A model generated the notes under the pieces. The model made no database searches and had not been told where the DNA came from. It saw nothing but the letters and a program-made list of their open reading frames with translations. 64,000 nucleotides of DNA from Dipteronia dyeriana (lineage: Eukaryota; Streptophyta; Magnoliopsida; Sapindales; Sapindaceae), in the NCBI GenBank assembly GCA_032871835.1, contig CM065295.1:82143819-82207818 (forward strand), written 5' to 3'. A program made the translations under genes and the position numbers. This document shows, piece by piece, positions 34,399-44,639 of this stretch (positions are counted from its first letter, which is position 1; the number at the start of each line of letters is the position of its first letter).

Positions 34399-35614
34399 AT
34401 GAAAAGTTCGCAGAAATGGGCCAGGAAAGCAAATCTCGTCGTGTACAGAGAAAAGGCAGAATTAGGGGTAATGCATGTGGAGACTGTTGAAAAAGATGAA
34501 GACCTAAAAGTAGATCCAATAAAGGTGAAAGCTGAAACCCCGACCGGGTTCGACCTAGACCCGAGGGAGGCAACACCAGAGAATGACAAAGGCCTGGAGG
34601 AGCCAACTATAGAAGTTTCCATTAGCAACGATGATCCGAAGAAGACTGTTAGGCTGAGGTCTCAACTGACGAAGCTCGATGAAGGCAAGATGGTCGAACT
34701 ACTAAAAGAATATAAGGACGTGTTCACTTGGGAGCACACAGACATGCCAGGGATCGATCCAAGAACGATCTCACATTACTTAGCAGTAAATCCCAATCGG
34801 AAATCGGTTATCCAGAAGAAGAGATGTTTTAACACGGAAAAAAGCAAGGCGATCAAGGAAGATATCGATAAGCTATTAGCCGCAGGATCTATTCGGGAAG
34901 TGAAATATCCCTACTGGGTCACCAACGTAGCCCTGGTAAAAAAGAAAAACGGTCAGTGGAGGATGTGTGTGGATTTCACTGACCTGAACAAAGCATGCCC
35001 GAAAGATAACTTCCATTTGCCTAGCATCGACCAGTTGGTAGATGCAATGGCCAGACACTAACTGTTAAGTTTCATGGACGTATATTCAGGTTATAACCAA
35101 ATCAGAATGTTCAAACCAGATGAGGAGAAAACTTCATTTACAACGAACCAGGGATTGTATTGTTATACAGTCATGCCGTTTGGATTAAAGAATGTTGGGG
35201 CGACTTACCAAAGGCTTGTGAATAAATTATTCACGACAGATTTGCAGGAATATAGAGGTATACGTAGACAATATGCTAACCAAAAGTGTAACATCCGGAG
35301 ACCATCCAGCAGACTTAAGGGAAACGTTTGAAGTACTGTAAAAATATGGGATGCAGTTGAACCCAAAGAAATGCTTATTCGGAATACTATCGGACATTTT
35401 TCTAGGATTTCAGGTTCACCAAAGAGGAATTGGAGTAAACCTGGAGAAGATAAGAGCCTTGCAAGAAATGAGATCTCCCAAGACACTGAAGGAAATCCAG
35501 AGACTGACGGGTTGTCTAGCGTCTCTGAACCGATTCATAAGTAAATCAACGGATAAATGCCTACCATTCTTCAAGGCAATTAAGCGAGGAAGGGGGATAG
35601 AATGGAATGATTAG
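34399..35614 (+). pseudogene. Tat-B reverse transcriptase (broken)
   Basis: The frame runs 34399-35061 through FTWEHTDMPGIDPRTISHYL and WRMCVDFTDLNKACPKDNFH. After a stop at 35059, FMDVYSGYNQIRMF and TVMPFGLKNVGATYQRLVNK follow. The catalytic box near 35255-35275 reads YVDN instead of YVDD, and a frameshift lies just before it. 35351-35614 gives the thumb and connection (NPKKCLFGILSDIFLGFQVH). Confidence 0.9.
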
Positions 35615-36104
35615 TGCAAATAAGCGTTCGAAAAAATCAAAGAATATTTGGGAAAAGCTCTGATATTATCCAAACCTCTTGAGGGGGAAGTGCTCTATCT
35701 TTACATATCCGTTACAAGTGTAGCGACAGGATCAGTACTGCTCAGATTGGAAGAGGGAACGCAAAAACCTGTGTACTATACCAGCAAAGCTCTGTTACAT
35801 GCGGAGTCAAGATACTCTCCAGCTGAACAAATGGCTTTGGCCCTGGTAACTGCAGTGAGAAAGTTGAGGCCATACTTTCAAGCTCACAAAATTGAAGTAT
35901 GTACTAATTGTCCCTTGAAGCAGATTTTATCAAAGCCTGAGGTGTTAGGACGGCTGACTAAATGGGCAATAGAACTAAGTGAGTTTGACATAGTCTACTC
36001 GCCATGAGCGGCAATCAAGGGACAAGTTGTATCGGATCTGATTGAGGATTTCACTGAGCCGAACAGTGAGGTGATCTGGATGTTAAGAGACAAGGACTTG
36101 TTTA
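35615..36104 (+). pseudogene. Tat-B first RNase H
   Basis: 35648-36007 encodes LYLYISVTSVATGSVLLRLE, PVYYTSKALLHAESRYSPAE and LGRLTKWAIELSEFDIVYSP, the common Gypsy RNase H. The first catalytic Asp position reads S in LYISVTS. Confidence 0.85.
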
Positions 36105-36677
36105 CTTGGAAACTGCATGTAGATGGATCGTCAAACACGCATGGCAGCGGGGCAGGTATAGTTAAATCCACACCAGAAGGTGGATTAGGTGGAATGTGCC
36201 TTGCGATTGGACTTCAAAGCCACTAACAATATGGCAGAGTATGAGGCGCTCCTGGCAGGCCTTAGGGTATGCACGACATTGGGAGCGGATGAGTTGGAAA
36301 TATTCAATGATTCACAGGTGGTAGTCAATCAAGTTCTGAATGAATACGAAGCCAAGGATAGCAACATGGCCTCATATTTAACCATAACCAAGGCACTCCT
36401 CGAAAGGTTCAAAGCATTCAGAATCACCCAGATCTCGATGGTGAAAAATGAGAAAGTGGACGCGTTGTCAAAATTGGCATCAGCTACCAGTGTGTGCTCA
36501 AAAACTATCTCGATCGTCCGCATGCAAAAGCCGAGTATCGAGAACAAAAATCAAGTCGAAGCATCGAGGGTGGAAGTAGTCGAGGAGGAACAAACTACCT
36601 GGATGACCCCGATCAAAGAATATTTAGAGAAGGGGGTGCACCCGATGGAGACAGCTGAGGCGAAGCGTCTCAGATAA
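36105..36677 (+). pseudogene. Tat-B second (archaeal-type) RNase H
   Basis: A LHVDGSSNTHGSGAG-like start at about 36115-36160 is followed, after a frameshift, by ALRLDFKATNNMAEYEALLA, EIFNDSQVVVNQVLNEYEAK and NEKVDALSKLAS. The D, E, D and D positions of an RNase H fold are recognisable. Presence of this domain places both Gypsy elements here in the Tat lineage. Confidence 0.85.
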
Positions 36678-36710
36678 AGAGCCACAAGATATTTGATGAT
36701 AGAATGAGAG

Positions 36711-37838
36711 CTATACAGAAAAGGGTTCTCCAAAGCCCTTTAGAAATGTGTGGACCCGATCAGAGGTAAGCAAATATTGAAAAGCATCCACAGGGGAATC
36801 TGTGGGAACCATTCGGGTGGAAAAAGCTTGGCATATAAAATGCTCAGGCAAGGTTTTTATTGGCCGACTCCTTTTGAAGATACATAATGTGTTGCAAACC
36901 AATGCGCTAACTGTCAAAAGATAGCTAATAACATCCGAAGACCACCCGAGAAGCTGAAAAATTTGACATCGCCATGGGCATTTTCCATTTGGGGAATATA
37001 TCTGATTGGTCTGATGCCAACTGTAACTAAAGGAGAGGCAAAGCATACTATAGTGCCCGTCGACTACTTTACGAAATGGGTCGAAGCGGAAGCACTAGTA
37101 CATATCACTGAGGCTAACATGACAAATTTTATAAAGAATAATATCATTTATCAGTTTGGAATCCCCAAAACTATAATCACAGACAATAGAACTCAGTTTG
37201 ATAGTGATAATTTCATAAATATGTGCCCAAGACTTCGAGATAAAGAACTACTACGCCACGCCAGCTCATCCTCAGACTAATGGCCAAACGGAGGCGGTAA
37301 ACAAAATAATCAAGCATACTCTGAAGGCAAAGCTGGAGGGAAGGAAAGGAAATTGGGTAGATAAATTACACGAAGTCTTATAGGTCTATCGGACTATAGA
37401 AAGGACTTCAATAAGGGAAGCACCCTACCCGTTGGCATTCGGGATGGAGGCGGTGATTCCAGTTAAGATAATTCATAAGTCCCCTAAGGTACATCTCTTC
37501 GATCCCGAGGGAAATATGGAGATGTTAAAATAAGATTTGGACGAGTTGGAAGAGAGAAAGATATGTCCAGGGTGAGAAATGCCGCCTACCAACAGAGGGT
37601 AGCAAGGTATTATAATTCGCATGTCAAGATAAGGAGACTCTAGCTCAGAGACCTAGTTCTGAGGAGGGTGACGCTCAATACAAAGGATAAATCCGTAAGC
37701 TCGCTAGCTGACAAATAGGAAGGACCATACCAGGTGGTCGGGATAGCAGGACATGGGGCTTATCAACTTTCCCGGCCAGAGGGAACTGAGCTTCCCAGGC
37801 CACGCAACACACAATATTTAAAGATCTTCTATCCATAA
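36711..37838 (+). pseudogene. Tat-B integrase (broken; first catalytic Asp lost)
   Basis: A zinc-binding region (HRGICGNHSGGKSLAYKML, then CANCQK) at 36785-36935 is followed by the core: SPWAFSIWGIYLIGLMPTVT, VPVDYFTKWVEAEALVHITE, FGIPKTIITDNRTQFDSDNF. The first catalytic Asp (WGIDLIG in relatives) is Tyr here. The second Asp (TDN) and the Glu (NGQTEAVNK, at about 37285) remain, in different frames. The C-terminal region AYQLSRPEGTELPRPRNTQY ends near 37838. Confidence 0.88.
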
Positions 37839-38714
37839 GAAGATTCTTATTTTTACTTTTATTATTTATTTCCATAGTGTAAACTTTAAATTATTATTTG
37901 CTAATTATTTTTTACCTTCTCAGAAATTAATATAAATTCCCAGGGGGAGCAATAAAAAATACAAGAACAGTGTTCGAAACCAAACATTCGCTCATAAGAG
38001 CATTTACAGGATACCTCAGATAATCGGTTAAGACCGATAGGGATTCCAAGCGGCCAAGTGAGGGGGCCGAAAGCATTAGTCGTCAAAACTATGCTCACAC
38101 ACCGAAACTAATTGGGTGCATATAAAGTACTGTTAGGGAGCCTTCGGGTACATAAACCCGATGGGATGCGCCAAGAGTTGGATAAGGTGAGAATCATACC
38201 TATAAGTTAAGGCAGACACAACCATAGATGATGGGACAAGTTACACCTTATCTCAACGAATCTTGATCAACAGACTGTCGGGAAACGTCCCAATGACCTA
38301 GTTGACAGATAAAAGATAAAAGTCTATAAATAAAAAACTACACAATTGGTTTACAAACAAACACTGCTCAACGAAAAAATATACAGCAAACGGTTGGGAG
38401 CAACCAGAACTCGAGCAGGAAAATGCAATTTGATCACCATATACAGGCTCAGAAAATTTGGTTATCAATCCTAAATAATAAGTATACAAGTGGTTCTACT
38501 TAGCCTAACTCATAACCATTAACATGGCATAGGTCAGCATGCATAGTTCAGGTTGAGATAAAATATGAAAGAATTCAAGCATAAGAAATCACACAACAAA
38601 AATGGTAAACATCTCGAAGATTCGTGAATCAGGAAAAAATATACATTAATTGTCATGATCGGTCAAGTATTACAAATGTAAATACACGTAAAAAAAATGG
38701 CCACAGAAAGCATA
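37839..38714. other. Tat-B non-coding stretch after integrase
   Basis: No domain is visible on either strand. It separates the sense polyprotein from the antisense ORF region. Confidence 0.5.
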
Positions 38715-38720
38715 AATGAA

Positions 38721-40913
38721 TCAGCTGGTCCCAGCAACAAAGGAACCCCCGGGACCGGAGGAAGGAGCATTATCATCTTCGTTGAAGTCTTCAAAATCTG
38801 ACCATGAAATGTCATCATCAGGATCAGCAGATACAAAGGGTGAATAATCTACATCGGGGAAAGGACCGACGTCAACCCCTTTGGTTAAAGCGCCACTATC
38901 CTGGCCAGCGTGAAAAGACACAATGGATATCTTCGAAGGGAGTTTGAGATGCATGGGGAGGGTATCCTTTTCGATAGATCTACAATAGGCCTTCCACCGA
39001 AACCGCTGATTTTGATCGCTTCCAGATGCTCTCTCTGGTGCTTAGTTATCGTCCGATCCCATTTCAAGCGAGCCTCTTTGAATACCTCTCTTTTGCACCA
39101 AAGAACGTCCTGGCAGTTGCCAGACCTCTCTCAAATTCCCTCAGCAGTGTGGCATCGAAAGTAGAAGACCTTTTATACTGGTCAACGTGCTGGACCTCGA
39201 GGTCTAACCTAGCTTCGTGTGAAAAGACTTCCATACTGACCTGCTGTTGCTCCAAGTCTTTGGCAAGATGCTCATAGTGAAGCCTAGCCTCCTCAGACGC
39301 CTGTTATACCTCCAACATCTTCTGCTGAGCTACAACAAGGGAATATCGGGCGACATGAGCCTCTTTCAGAGCTTTCTTCGCTGCTGTCTTGACCAAGTTG
39401 GCCCTCGATTCGAGCTCAGCACTCCCAGTTCAGCCATAGAAACTCTCTTATCTAACACAACATTCCTAGTAGTGAGTTCCCTAATAGCTCCATCAGATGC
39501 ATCGGCCTTATTCTGAACGTTCACGAGTGTTTTTCTCAAAGCCATCTCGGTTGCTGTATACGCATTAGCTTCTCTTCATACTGGCTAGCTTTGAAAGCAC
39601 TAGCAGCAAAAGACTTTAAAGCCTCATCTTTCTCAGCAAGAGCCATCTTCAGCTGGAAAATCTCAGTAGCCTGTTTATTCTTCTTAGAAATTGCCCGAGT
39701 TAACACTTTCATCGTCTATAAGAGATCAATGAAAAGGCAAGTTAGACGGACAGATTGATCGAAAGAGAAACAAAAAAAAATGGTAGAGAGACTTATAAAA
39801 ATACCATTATTAAATCTCATACGGATTCACTCAAAATCTGCAGCATCTTGGGCATCCTTTCAGTACCCTTCACCAATATATCCGACCCCATATGACATTG
39901 AACGAAGCATGGAAAAGGTGTCGGACTGAGAACTGTTGGATGATAGGAAGTGAGAAAGGCCAGCATCAGAAATAACATGAGCAGATTGATCCTGGGAAAA
40001 GGAAGGAATAATGCAGTTAGCAGAGGTTGGAGTCTTCGAGGTCTCAAAGTCTTTCTTAGGAAGATTATCAGGTGTAGCAACCCGGGGGCCTTCGCCCTTA
40101 GAAATTTACCTTTCGACAACAACAGGCATTATGGAAGGGGAACCAATAGGCTCACTCATCCCGATACCCCCTCAAACTGCATAGCTACTTCTTCCCTTGG
40201 TCCAAAAACAGCACGGAGGGTCTGCTCCTCAGATAGATCAAAGAAGCTTTCATCAGCTATCTTCTCTTCCTCGTCAAGACCACCATTATCATCTTCAGAA
40301 TCAGTAAAAATGATTTGGTGCCTTACAGTAAACTGCGTAGAATTATCCTTAGGGCAGCAGGGGGTGGCACATCTGGAACCTCGGGAGACTCATTCGGGTG
40401 GAGTGCCTGGTCCGTAATCTTGATTGATTCAGATGGGATGGAAGACGGATTCAATATACCCCGATCACTCCTTCTCTTGGATAGCAATTCTCATGATATA
40501 AGATCAGAAACTGTCTCTTGGTCTTCCTCCTCCTCCTCCTCCTCCTCCTCCTCCTCCTCCCCCGGGGTAGGTAAAACTGGATCAACCTCAGATACAAGAC
40601 TTGTTTTTTTACGAAAGGCATCGGGTGCAGATGACCCTTCAGCTGTCGTAGCAACCTTATGGTTCAGACCCTTGACTGTCAAGTCTATATCATGTGATTT
40701 CTTCCTTCGTGAATCTTCCCTTCCCCGATGCTCCCTTTCAAATCTATCATAATCACGTCTTCCACGATCAGATGCTTCAGAACTAGACCTAACTCGACCG
40801 GCCCTTTCTTTGGAATGGCCTCGACTGTCACTTTGAGATCGGGGAGGATGACGATCACTCATACCAACTTGTTCAGAGGGGACGTTGGAAGAATGGCGGT
40901 CAGATTCATACAC
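38721..40913 (-). pseudogene. Tat-B antisense ORF region (acidic, charged and coiled-coil; broken)
   Basis: The minus strand holds a discontinuous reading frame, transcribed opposite to gag-pol. 40913-40491 begins MYESDRHSSNVPSEQ and is Arg/Ser/Glu/Asp rich (SKERAGRVRSSSEASDRGRR), with a Glu run from (TCC)n at 40524-40560. About 40330-40200 is acidic (TDSEDDNGGLDEEEKIADES). 39720-39060 is strongly alpha-helical with coiled-coil character (LKMALAEKDEALKSFAASAF, AAKKALKEAHVARYSLVVAQ, YEHLAKDLEQQQVSMEVFSH). 38954-38721 is an acidic tail (DDDISWSDFEDFNEDDNAPS). Stops and frameshifts interrupt it several times. Antisense ORFs in the 3' region are known from some Tat elements such as Grande and Retand; the function is unknown. 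It might instead be a captured host gene fragment. Confidence 0.6.
40524..40560. repeat. (TCC)n microsatellite in the antisense ORF
   Basis: About 12 TCC units, coding for a run of Glu on the minus strand. Confidence 0.95.
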
Positions 40914-41192
40914 ATGCTCTACCAGATCATGTTCGGGTAAAGCATGTGTATGAATCTACCAGATCATGCTCTACCAGAATGAGGGTAGGTGCGTCAGAAT
41001 CGAAAACCACGCACCGTTTGAATTTCGAAAATGATGCGCAATGATTTGATCAGCCAAAATTTGCGTGATAAGTAACTGTAGCGCATTAAAAAGGCTTTTA
41101 TGGACTACAAGACAAAAATGATAGGGAAAATTAAACACACGAAGACGAACGCATCCTATTCGTGACAATCATTTATCCGACCTTGTGTGTTT

Positions 41193-41202
41193 AAGGGGGT
41201 GT
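41193..41202 (+). other. Tat-B polypurine tract
   Basis: AAGGGGGTGT lies directly before the TGTTATCGG start of the 3' LTR. Confidence 0.75.
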
Positions 41203-41902
41203 TGTTATCGGTAAAATCTGAAGAAATGCGAGTCAGCATAACTACCCAAAAAATAAGGGAGTTAAAGATACCACGTCATCAAGAGATCAACATCCCTGAA
41301 CCCACATACAATAACAAAAGAATATCTCATAATATCCGGTCGGGATCATCAGGATGGTCGGGCCAAAGCCCCAGGTCAGGATTGAGTTAATGGTCGGGGA
41401 GAACAAGGCTTGGTCGAGTTTTATTAAATGATCGCCGGATTGACACGTGGATATGCACACATAATCAGTCTTATTCCAATAAGGTATCTCGAAGCACACT
41501 TTGATAAGGAAGCGGATTTTTCTTATCTATGCTAGAGTCCAAATTAGGCAAGAAGTTCAATGCGCGAAGAACATGAGATAAGAAAGAAGGATAAAACGAT
41601 TCAAACATGTCAATTCCACTTACCTGTATAGCAAAAACTAGGGCTCTATGCATGTATAAATAGGCCCTAATAGCACCCACAAAAAGGGAAGAAAAAAGAG
41701 AGATTGAGTGTGTAATCATCATACTATAGTAAAATTATTTTCTTTACCGGTTTTCGACAACCATGGACGTTTTCCCACCTTGGGGTTTTACCATGTAAAA
41801 TCTTTGTGTTCTTTTTATTTTTCAAACATTCGTATCTAGCAATTGTGTGATCTTATATATACTATGTTTGACGTGTGATCGATCAAAAAATCACCGTCAA
41901 CA
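41203..41902 (+). repeat. Tat-B 3' LTR
   Basis: 700 bp, near-identical to 31307-32005. TATA box at 41655-41662. Ends ACCGTCAACA before the TSD ATATT. Confidence 0.93.
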
Positions 41903-41971
41903 ATATTTATGTTAAAAACAGTAGACGAATAATTATAAGATTTTAATATTTGGCCTATGTAAAAATACGGA

Positions 41972-41984
41972 GGCTCTGATACCA
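41972..41984 (-). other. Copia primer-binding site (initiator-Met tRNA type)
   Basis: The minus strand reads TGGTATCAGAGCC, the common plant Copia primer site, just inside the 5' LTR. Confidence 0.9.
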
Positions 41985-41990
41985 CTATTA

Positions 41991-42519
41991 GAAGTTGTAT
42001 GTAATTAAACATATATATCGTATTAAATACATAAGCATGAAAACATACCTGAATTTTTCAAATCCATTGAATAGTGCAAGAAACTCAACCTGAAAATAAA
42101 ACAAAGAAAATAATTAAAACAATAGAGAGTAGAGACTCTCTACTCACCTTTCTCAGATTGTCTATTGGGGAGACAATTCTGTAATCCATTATATGAGTGA
42201 GAGTAGGGACCCCTTATATATAGTATAACTTCTTATATATAGTATAACTTCCTAGAATCCTAACTCATAAAGGATTCTCAACCCTAATAAAATGGTTAGT
42301 CCTAAAAGGAATATTAGACTCACACATATACAATAGACCATATCATATCCTACATTTATTTAATGTAGCTAAGATGCACTGAGCCCAATAAATATTGATC
42401 ACAATCAATCGGGATTTTCCGATCAATTCTTACTTATTTAAACATTCAAATCAATTCGGTTTTACATAAACATAAAATATATTAACATATGTTATTCAAA
42501 ATTTTATAAAAACCTTACA
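41991..42519 (-). repeat. Copia 5' LTR
   Basis: Minus-strand start TGTAAGGTT at 42519. It carries a small local duplication around 42220-42250 (CTTATATATAGTATAACTTC twice) that is absent from the other LTR. Confidence 0.85.
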
Positions 42520-43938
42520 TAGTAATGGTCTCTATGATTGTTGAACACTTGCCTTGAAATAAATGGAGTAAAACATATTGATATCGGTGATCAATCAATC
42601 TTAACTTGACGGAACATTCTTTTTTCTGCTATACGAAATATGGGATTGCATTATAAAATCTCGAATCATACCATTTGTGTAATTACTTCAACTAAGGAAT
42701 ATATAGAACCAAGGAATATACAAAGATGTGTCTTCCCCTAGCAATCCCTCTCAAATTGGATTCTGAAATCAAAAGGCATAGCCCGAATCAACAATCTCAT
42801 TAATGCAAATGTGAATGATTCATCTTTGTGCAGTCTCAACTTCCTTATATAGAGCTGAAAATGCTACCTACCAATCCACCATTGTAATTAGTTTCCAATG
42901 ATCATTGTCATGAATTCAAATGTTCTTCTTCAGACAACCCTTATGATAAAGTATTAAAGCCTAAAGGATCCAAGTGTCCTGATGCTGAATCTGTGAAAAG
43001 AGCCAAATAACCACCTCTTTCTGCATCCAATTCAATGATTCTGCGAAGATTGAGTGAGGTGGTTAGTTTATTATTAAAGAGCATAGTTGCCTGGATACTG
43101 TACATGACTGGAGGCTCAGGCTCCTAATTAGTAAAAGTCAAAAAAACAACAACAAGGACTCGAATCTCAAGACATTGGACATTTGAATTATGCGTTCCAT
43201 TTTTAAAGTCTCCCACTCTTGGTCCCACGACTGTAGTAGTAAAACTTTGGAAAGTCATCATCACCCCACCAGCTACCATATCCGTTAAATAACTCTCCAA
43301 ATTTTCACCATACCATCAGCAGTAAAAAAAAAAAACAACCAATCCACTTTCCCTTCCAAATCATTCCCCACCTAGTCCCACCTACTGTATTGTATATTAT
43401 TCAACCGCGCTCGACGAGGTGGAGCGAACGGAGCGCCGCCCACTGTGTATATGTGCAACCAGACCACGTCGTGTACGGTTTTTTTTTTTTGTAAACTCAC
43501 TTTTTGGTAGCGTGGGAGCTGCCGCATTTCACGCTTCTTTTTTTGACAACCTCCACTAACTCACTGAGTCACTCAACAACTTTATTTTACTTCATGATTG
43601 GATTTGGACCGAACCCCAAGTCTGCCTCTCTCTCTCTCTCGAGAAAACAATCACAGTATCATCCTTTACTTGCAGTCCAATTAAAGTTAAATCAAAATGT
43701 TTATTTAGTGAGAAGAATAAGATCAAAGAACAAGACCACGAGAGCTCCCCACCAAATTCTACTTGAAAAAAAATAAAATATAAGTAAAAATTCGATTTTT
43801 ACAGTTGTTTTTAACAAATTGGGTACACAAATTGAATACCCAGAACACTAAAAACGTGAAGAAGAGGAAGAAGAAAAGCTACAGGTTACAATTACAAAAA
43901 TTGAAAGAAAGAAAAAAAAGAGGAAAGAGATACTATTA
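42520..43938. other. Spacer right of Copia; possible exon remnant
   Basis: Mostly AT-rich. A short frame after an acceptor-like TTCTTCTTCAG at 42936 reads NPYDKVLKPKGSKCPDAESV and reaches a stop at about 43008, so it could be a last exon of the gene whose promoter is near 24.9 kb; this is weak. A (CT)n stretch lies at 43625-43640. The last ~130 bp are probably 3' UTR of the LEA_2 gene. Confidence 0.35.
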
Positions 43939-44571
43939 CTAGCAACGAAACCCTAACACGGATCCATCACTCACTGCAATTTCAACTCTGCACCCTGATT
44001 TCGCCTTCACGTGATGTGTAAAGAAATGCAGAACCCGGATCCGACCCGCCATATCCATCCTCGACTCGATTTCCATGGTCGGTCCTACCCGGTACCCGTT
44101 GTTAGTCCCTCCTATGCCGAATCCCCCGCCGTAGACGCCACCGAGCGTGGGAGGTGCCACCACTGCGGCGCTGGCTGCGGAGGATGAGGAGGAAATCGGG
44201 AAGGACTGGACGGCGAAAGTGGCGGCCATGTACTTGGTCTGACCCGCGTCGATCTTGCCGGCGGGTATGAACATGAACCCGACTTGAGAACCCGAGTAGA
44301 TAAGCTGGATGGTGCTGTCGTAGTGAGAGAAAACGGCCTTGTTAGGGTTCCTGACGGTGACGTACTGTGAGAAAGTGAAGTTGACGGAGTTGTTACCGAC
44401 GGAGAAGGACGGAAGCTGGACGGCGCTAACGGAAATCTTGGGTTCTTTTGGTTTGAAAACGGTGAAGAAGACAATTAGAACAACAATAACGATAAATATC
44501 AAGAAAATAGTAGCTACTATGCACGAAGCTAGATTTGTACGGCCTGATGGAGGTTTCTGCTGTTTGCTCAT
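43939..44571 (-). CDS. LEA_2 / NDR1-HIN1-like membrane protein
   Basis: Single exon, 210 aa, start ATG at 44571. A short basic N terminus (MSKQQKPPSGRTNL) is followed by one hydrophobic span (about residues 15-38, ASCIVATIFLIFIVIVVLIV). An LEA_2-type domain then follows: PKISVSAVQLPSFS, VNFTFSQYVTVRNPNKAVFS, GFMFIPAGKIDAGQTKYMAA. The C-terminal part (MEIESRMDMAGRIRVLHFFT, then SGCRVEIAVSDGSVLGFRC) is conserved in the plant 'LEA hydroxyproline-rich glycoprotein' group. Between lies a Ser/Ala/Gly-rich stretch (about 128-160). Such proteins sit in the plasma or an inner membrane and several act in defence or stress; the role of this one is unknown. A TATA box lies about 60 bp upstream of the start codon. 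Confidence 0.9.
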   Translation of the reverse strand: MSKQQKPPSGRTNLASCIVATIFLIFIVIVVLIVFFTVFKPKEPKISVSAVQLPSFSVGNNSVNFTFSQYVTVRNPNKAVFSHYDSTIQLIYSGSQVGFMFIPAGKIDAGQTKYMAATFAVQSFPISSSSSAASAAVVAPPTLGGVYGGGFGIGGTNNGYRVGPTMEIESRMDMAGRIRVLHFFTHHVKAKSGCRVEIAVSDGSVLGFRC

Positions 44572-44630
44572 TTTTTTTCTCTTTTCTTTAGGTGATAGTA
44601 TTAGTGCTGTGCTTTTTATGTGGACATGGG

Positions 44631-44639
44631 ATTTATATA
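44631..44639 (-). promoter_or_regulatory. TATA box of the LEA_2 gene
   Basis: TATATAAAT on the minus strand, about 60 bp before the start codon, a normal spacing for a short 5' UTR. Confidence 0.65.

Larger units (their letters stand above)
31302..41907 (+). mobile_element. Tat-B: Ty3/Gypsy (Tat lineage) element with TSD ATATT
   Basis: LTRs 31307-32005 and 41203-41902 begin TGTTATCGG and end ACCGTCAACA. ATATT flanks the element at 31302-31306 and 41903-41907. Order on the plus strand: primer site, gag, protease, RT, RNase H, a second RNase H, integrase, a non-coding stretch, an antisense ORF region, purine tract, LTR. A second RNase H and extra 3' sequence are features of the Tat lineage. 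All frames are broken, so it is non-autonomous now, but both ends and the TSD are intact. Confidence 0.93.
25658..42519 (-). mobile_element. Ty1/Copia retrotransposon, interrupted by Tat-B
   Basis: The LTRs are 25658-26173 and 41991-42519, same orientation. On the minus strand the 5' LTR begins TGTAAGGTT at 42519. The primer site TGGTATCAGAGCC (initiator-Met type) is at 41984-41972, and the purine tract AAGTGGGAGAA precedes the 3' LTR. Gag, protease, integrase, RT and RNase H follow in Copia order on the minus strand (30806 to 26957). Tat-B (31307-41902) lies in the leader between primer site and gag. The exact left LTR end and the target-site duplication are not settled (TAATA against TAGTA is possible). 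Confidence 0.85.

Noticed and set aside
39950..40752. Plus-strand open frames of 145-155 codons in Tat-B
   Set aside because: They are shadows of the antisense acidic/coiled-coil region; the Ser run is the complement of (TCC)n.
44112..44474. 120-codon minus frame inside the LEA_2 gene
   Set aside because: Ser/Pro-rich shadow of the LEA_2 frame in another phase.
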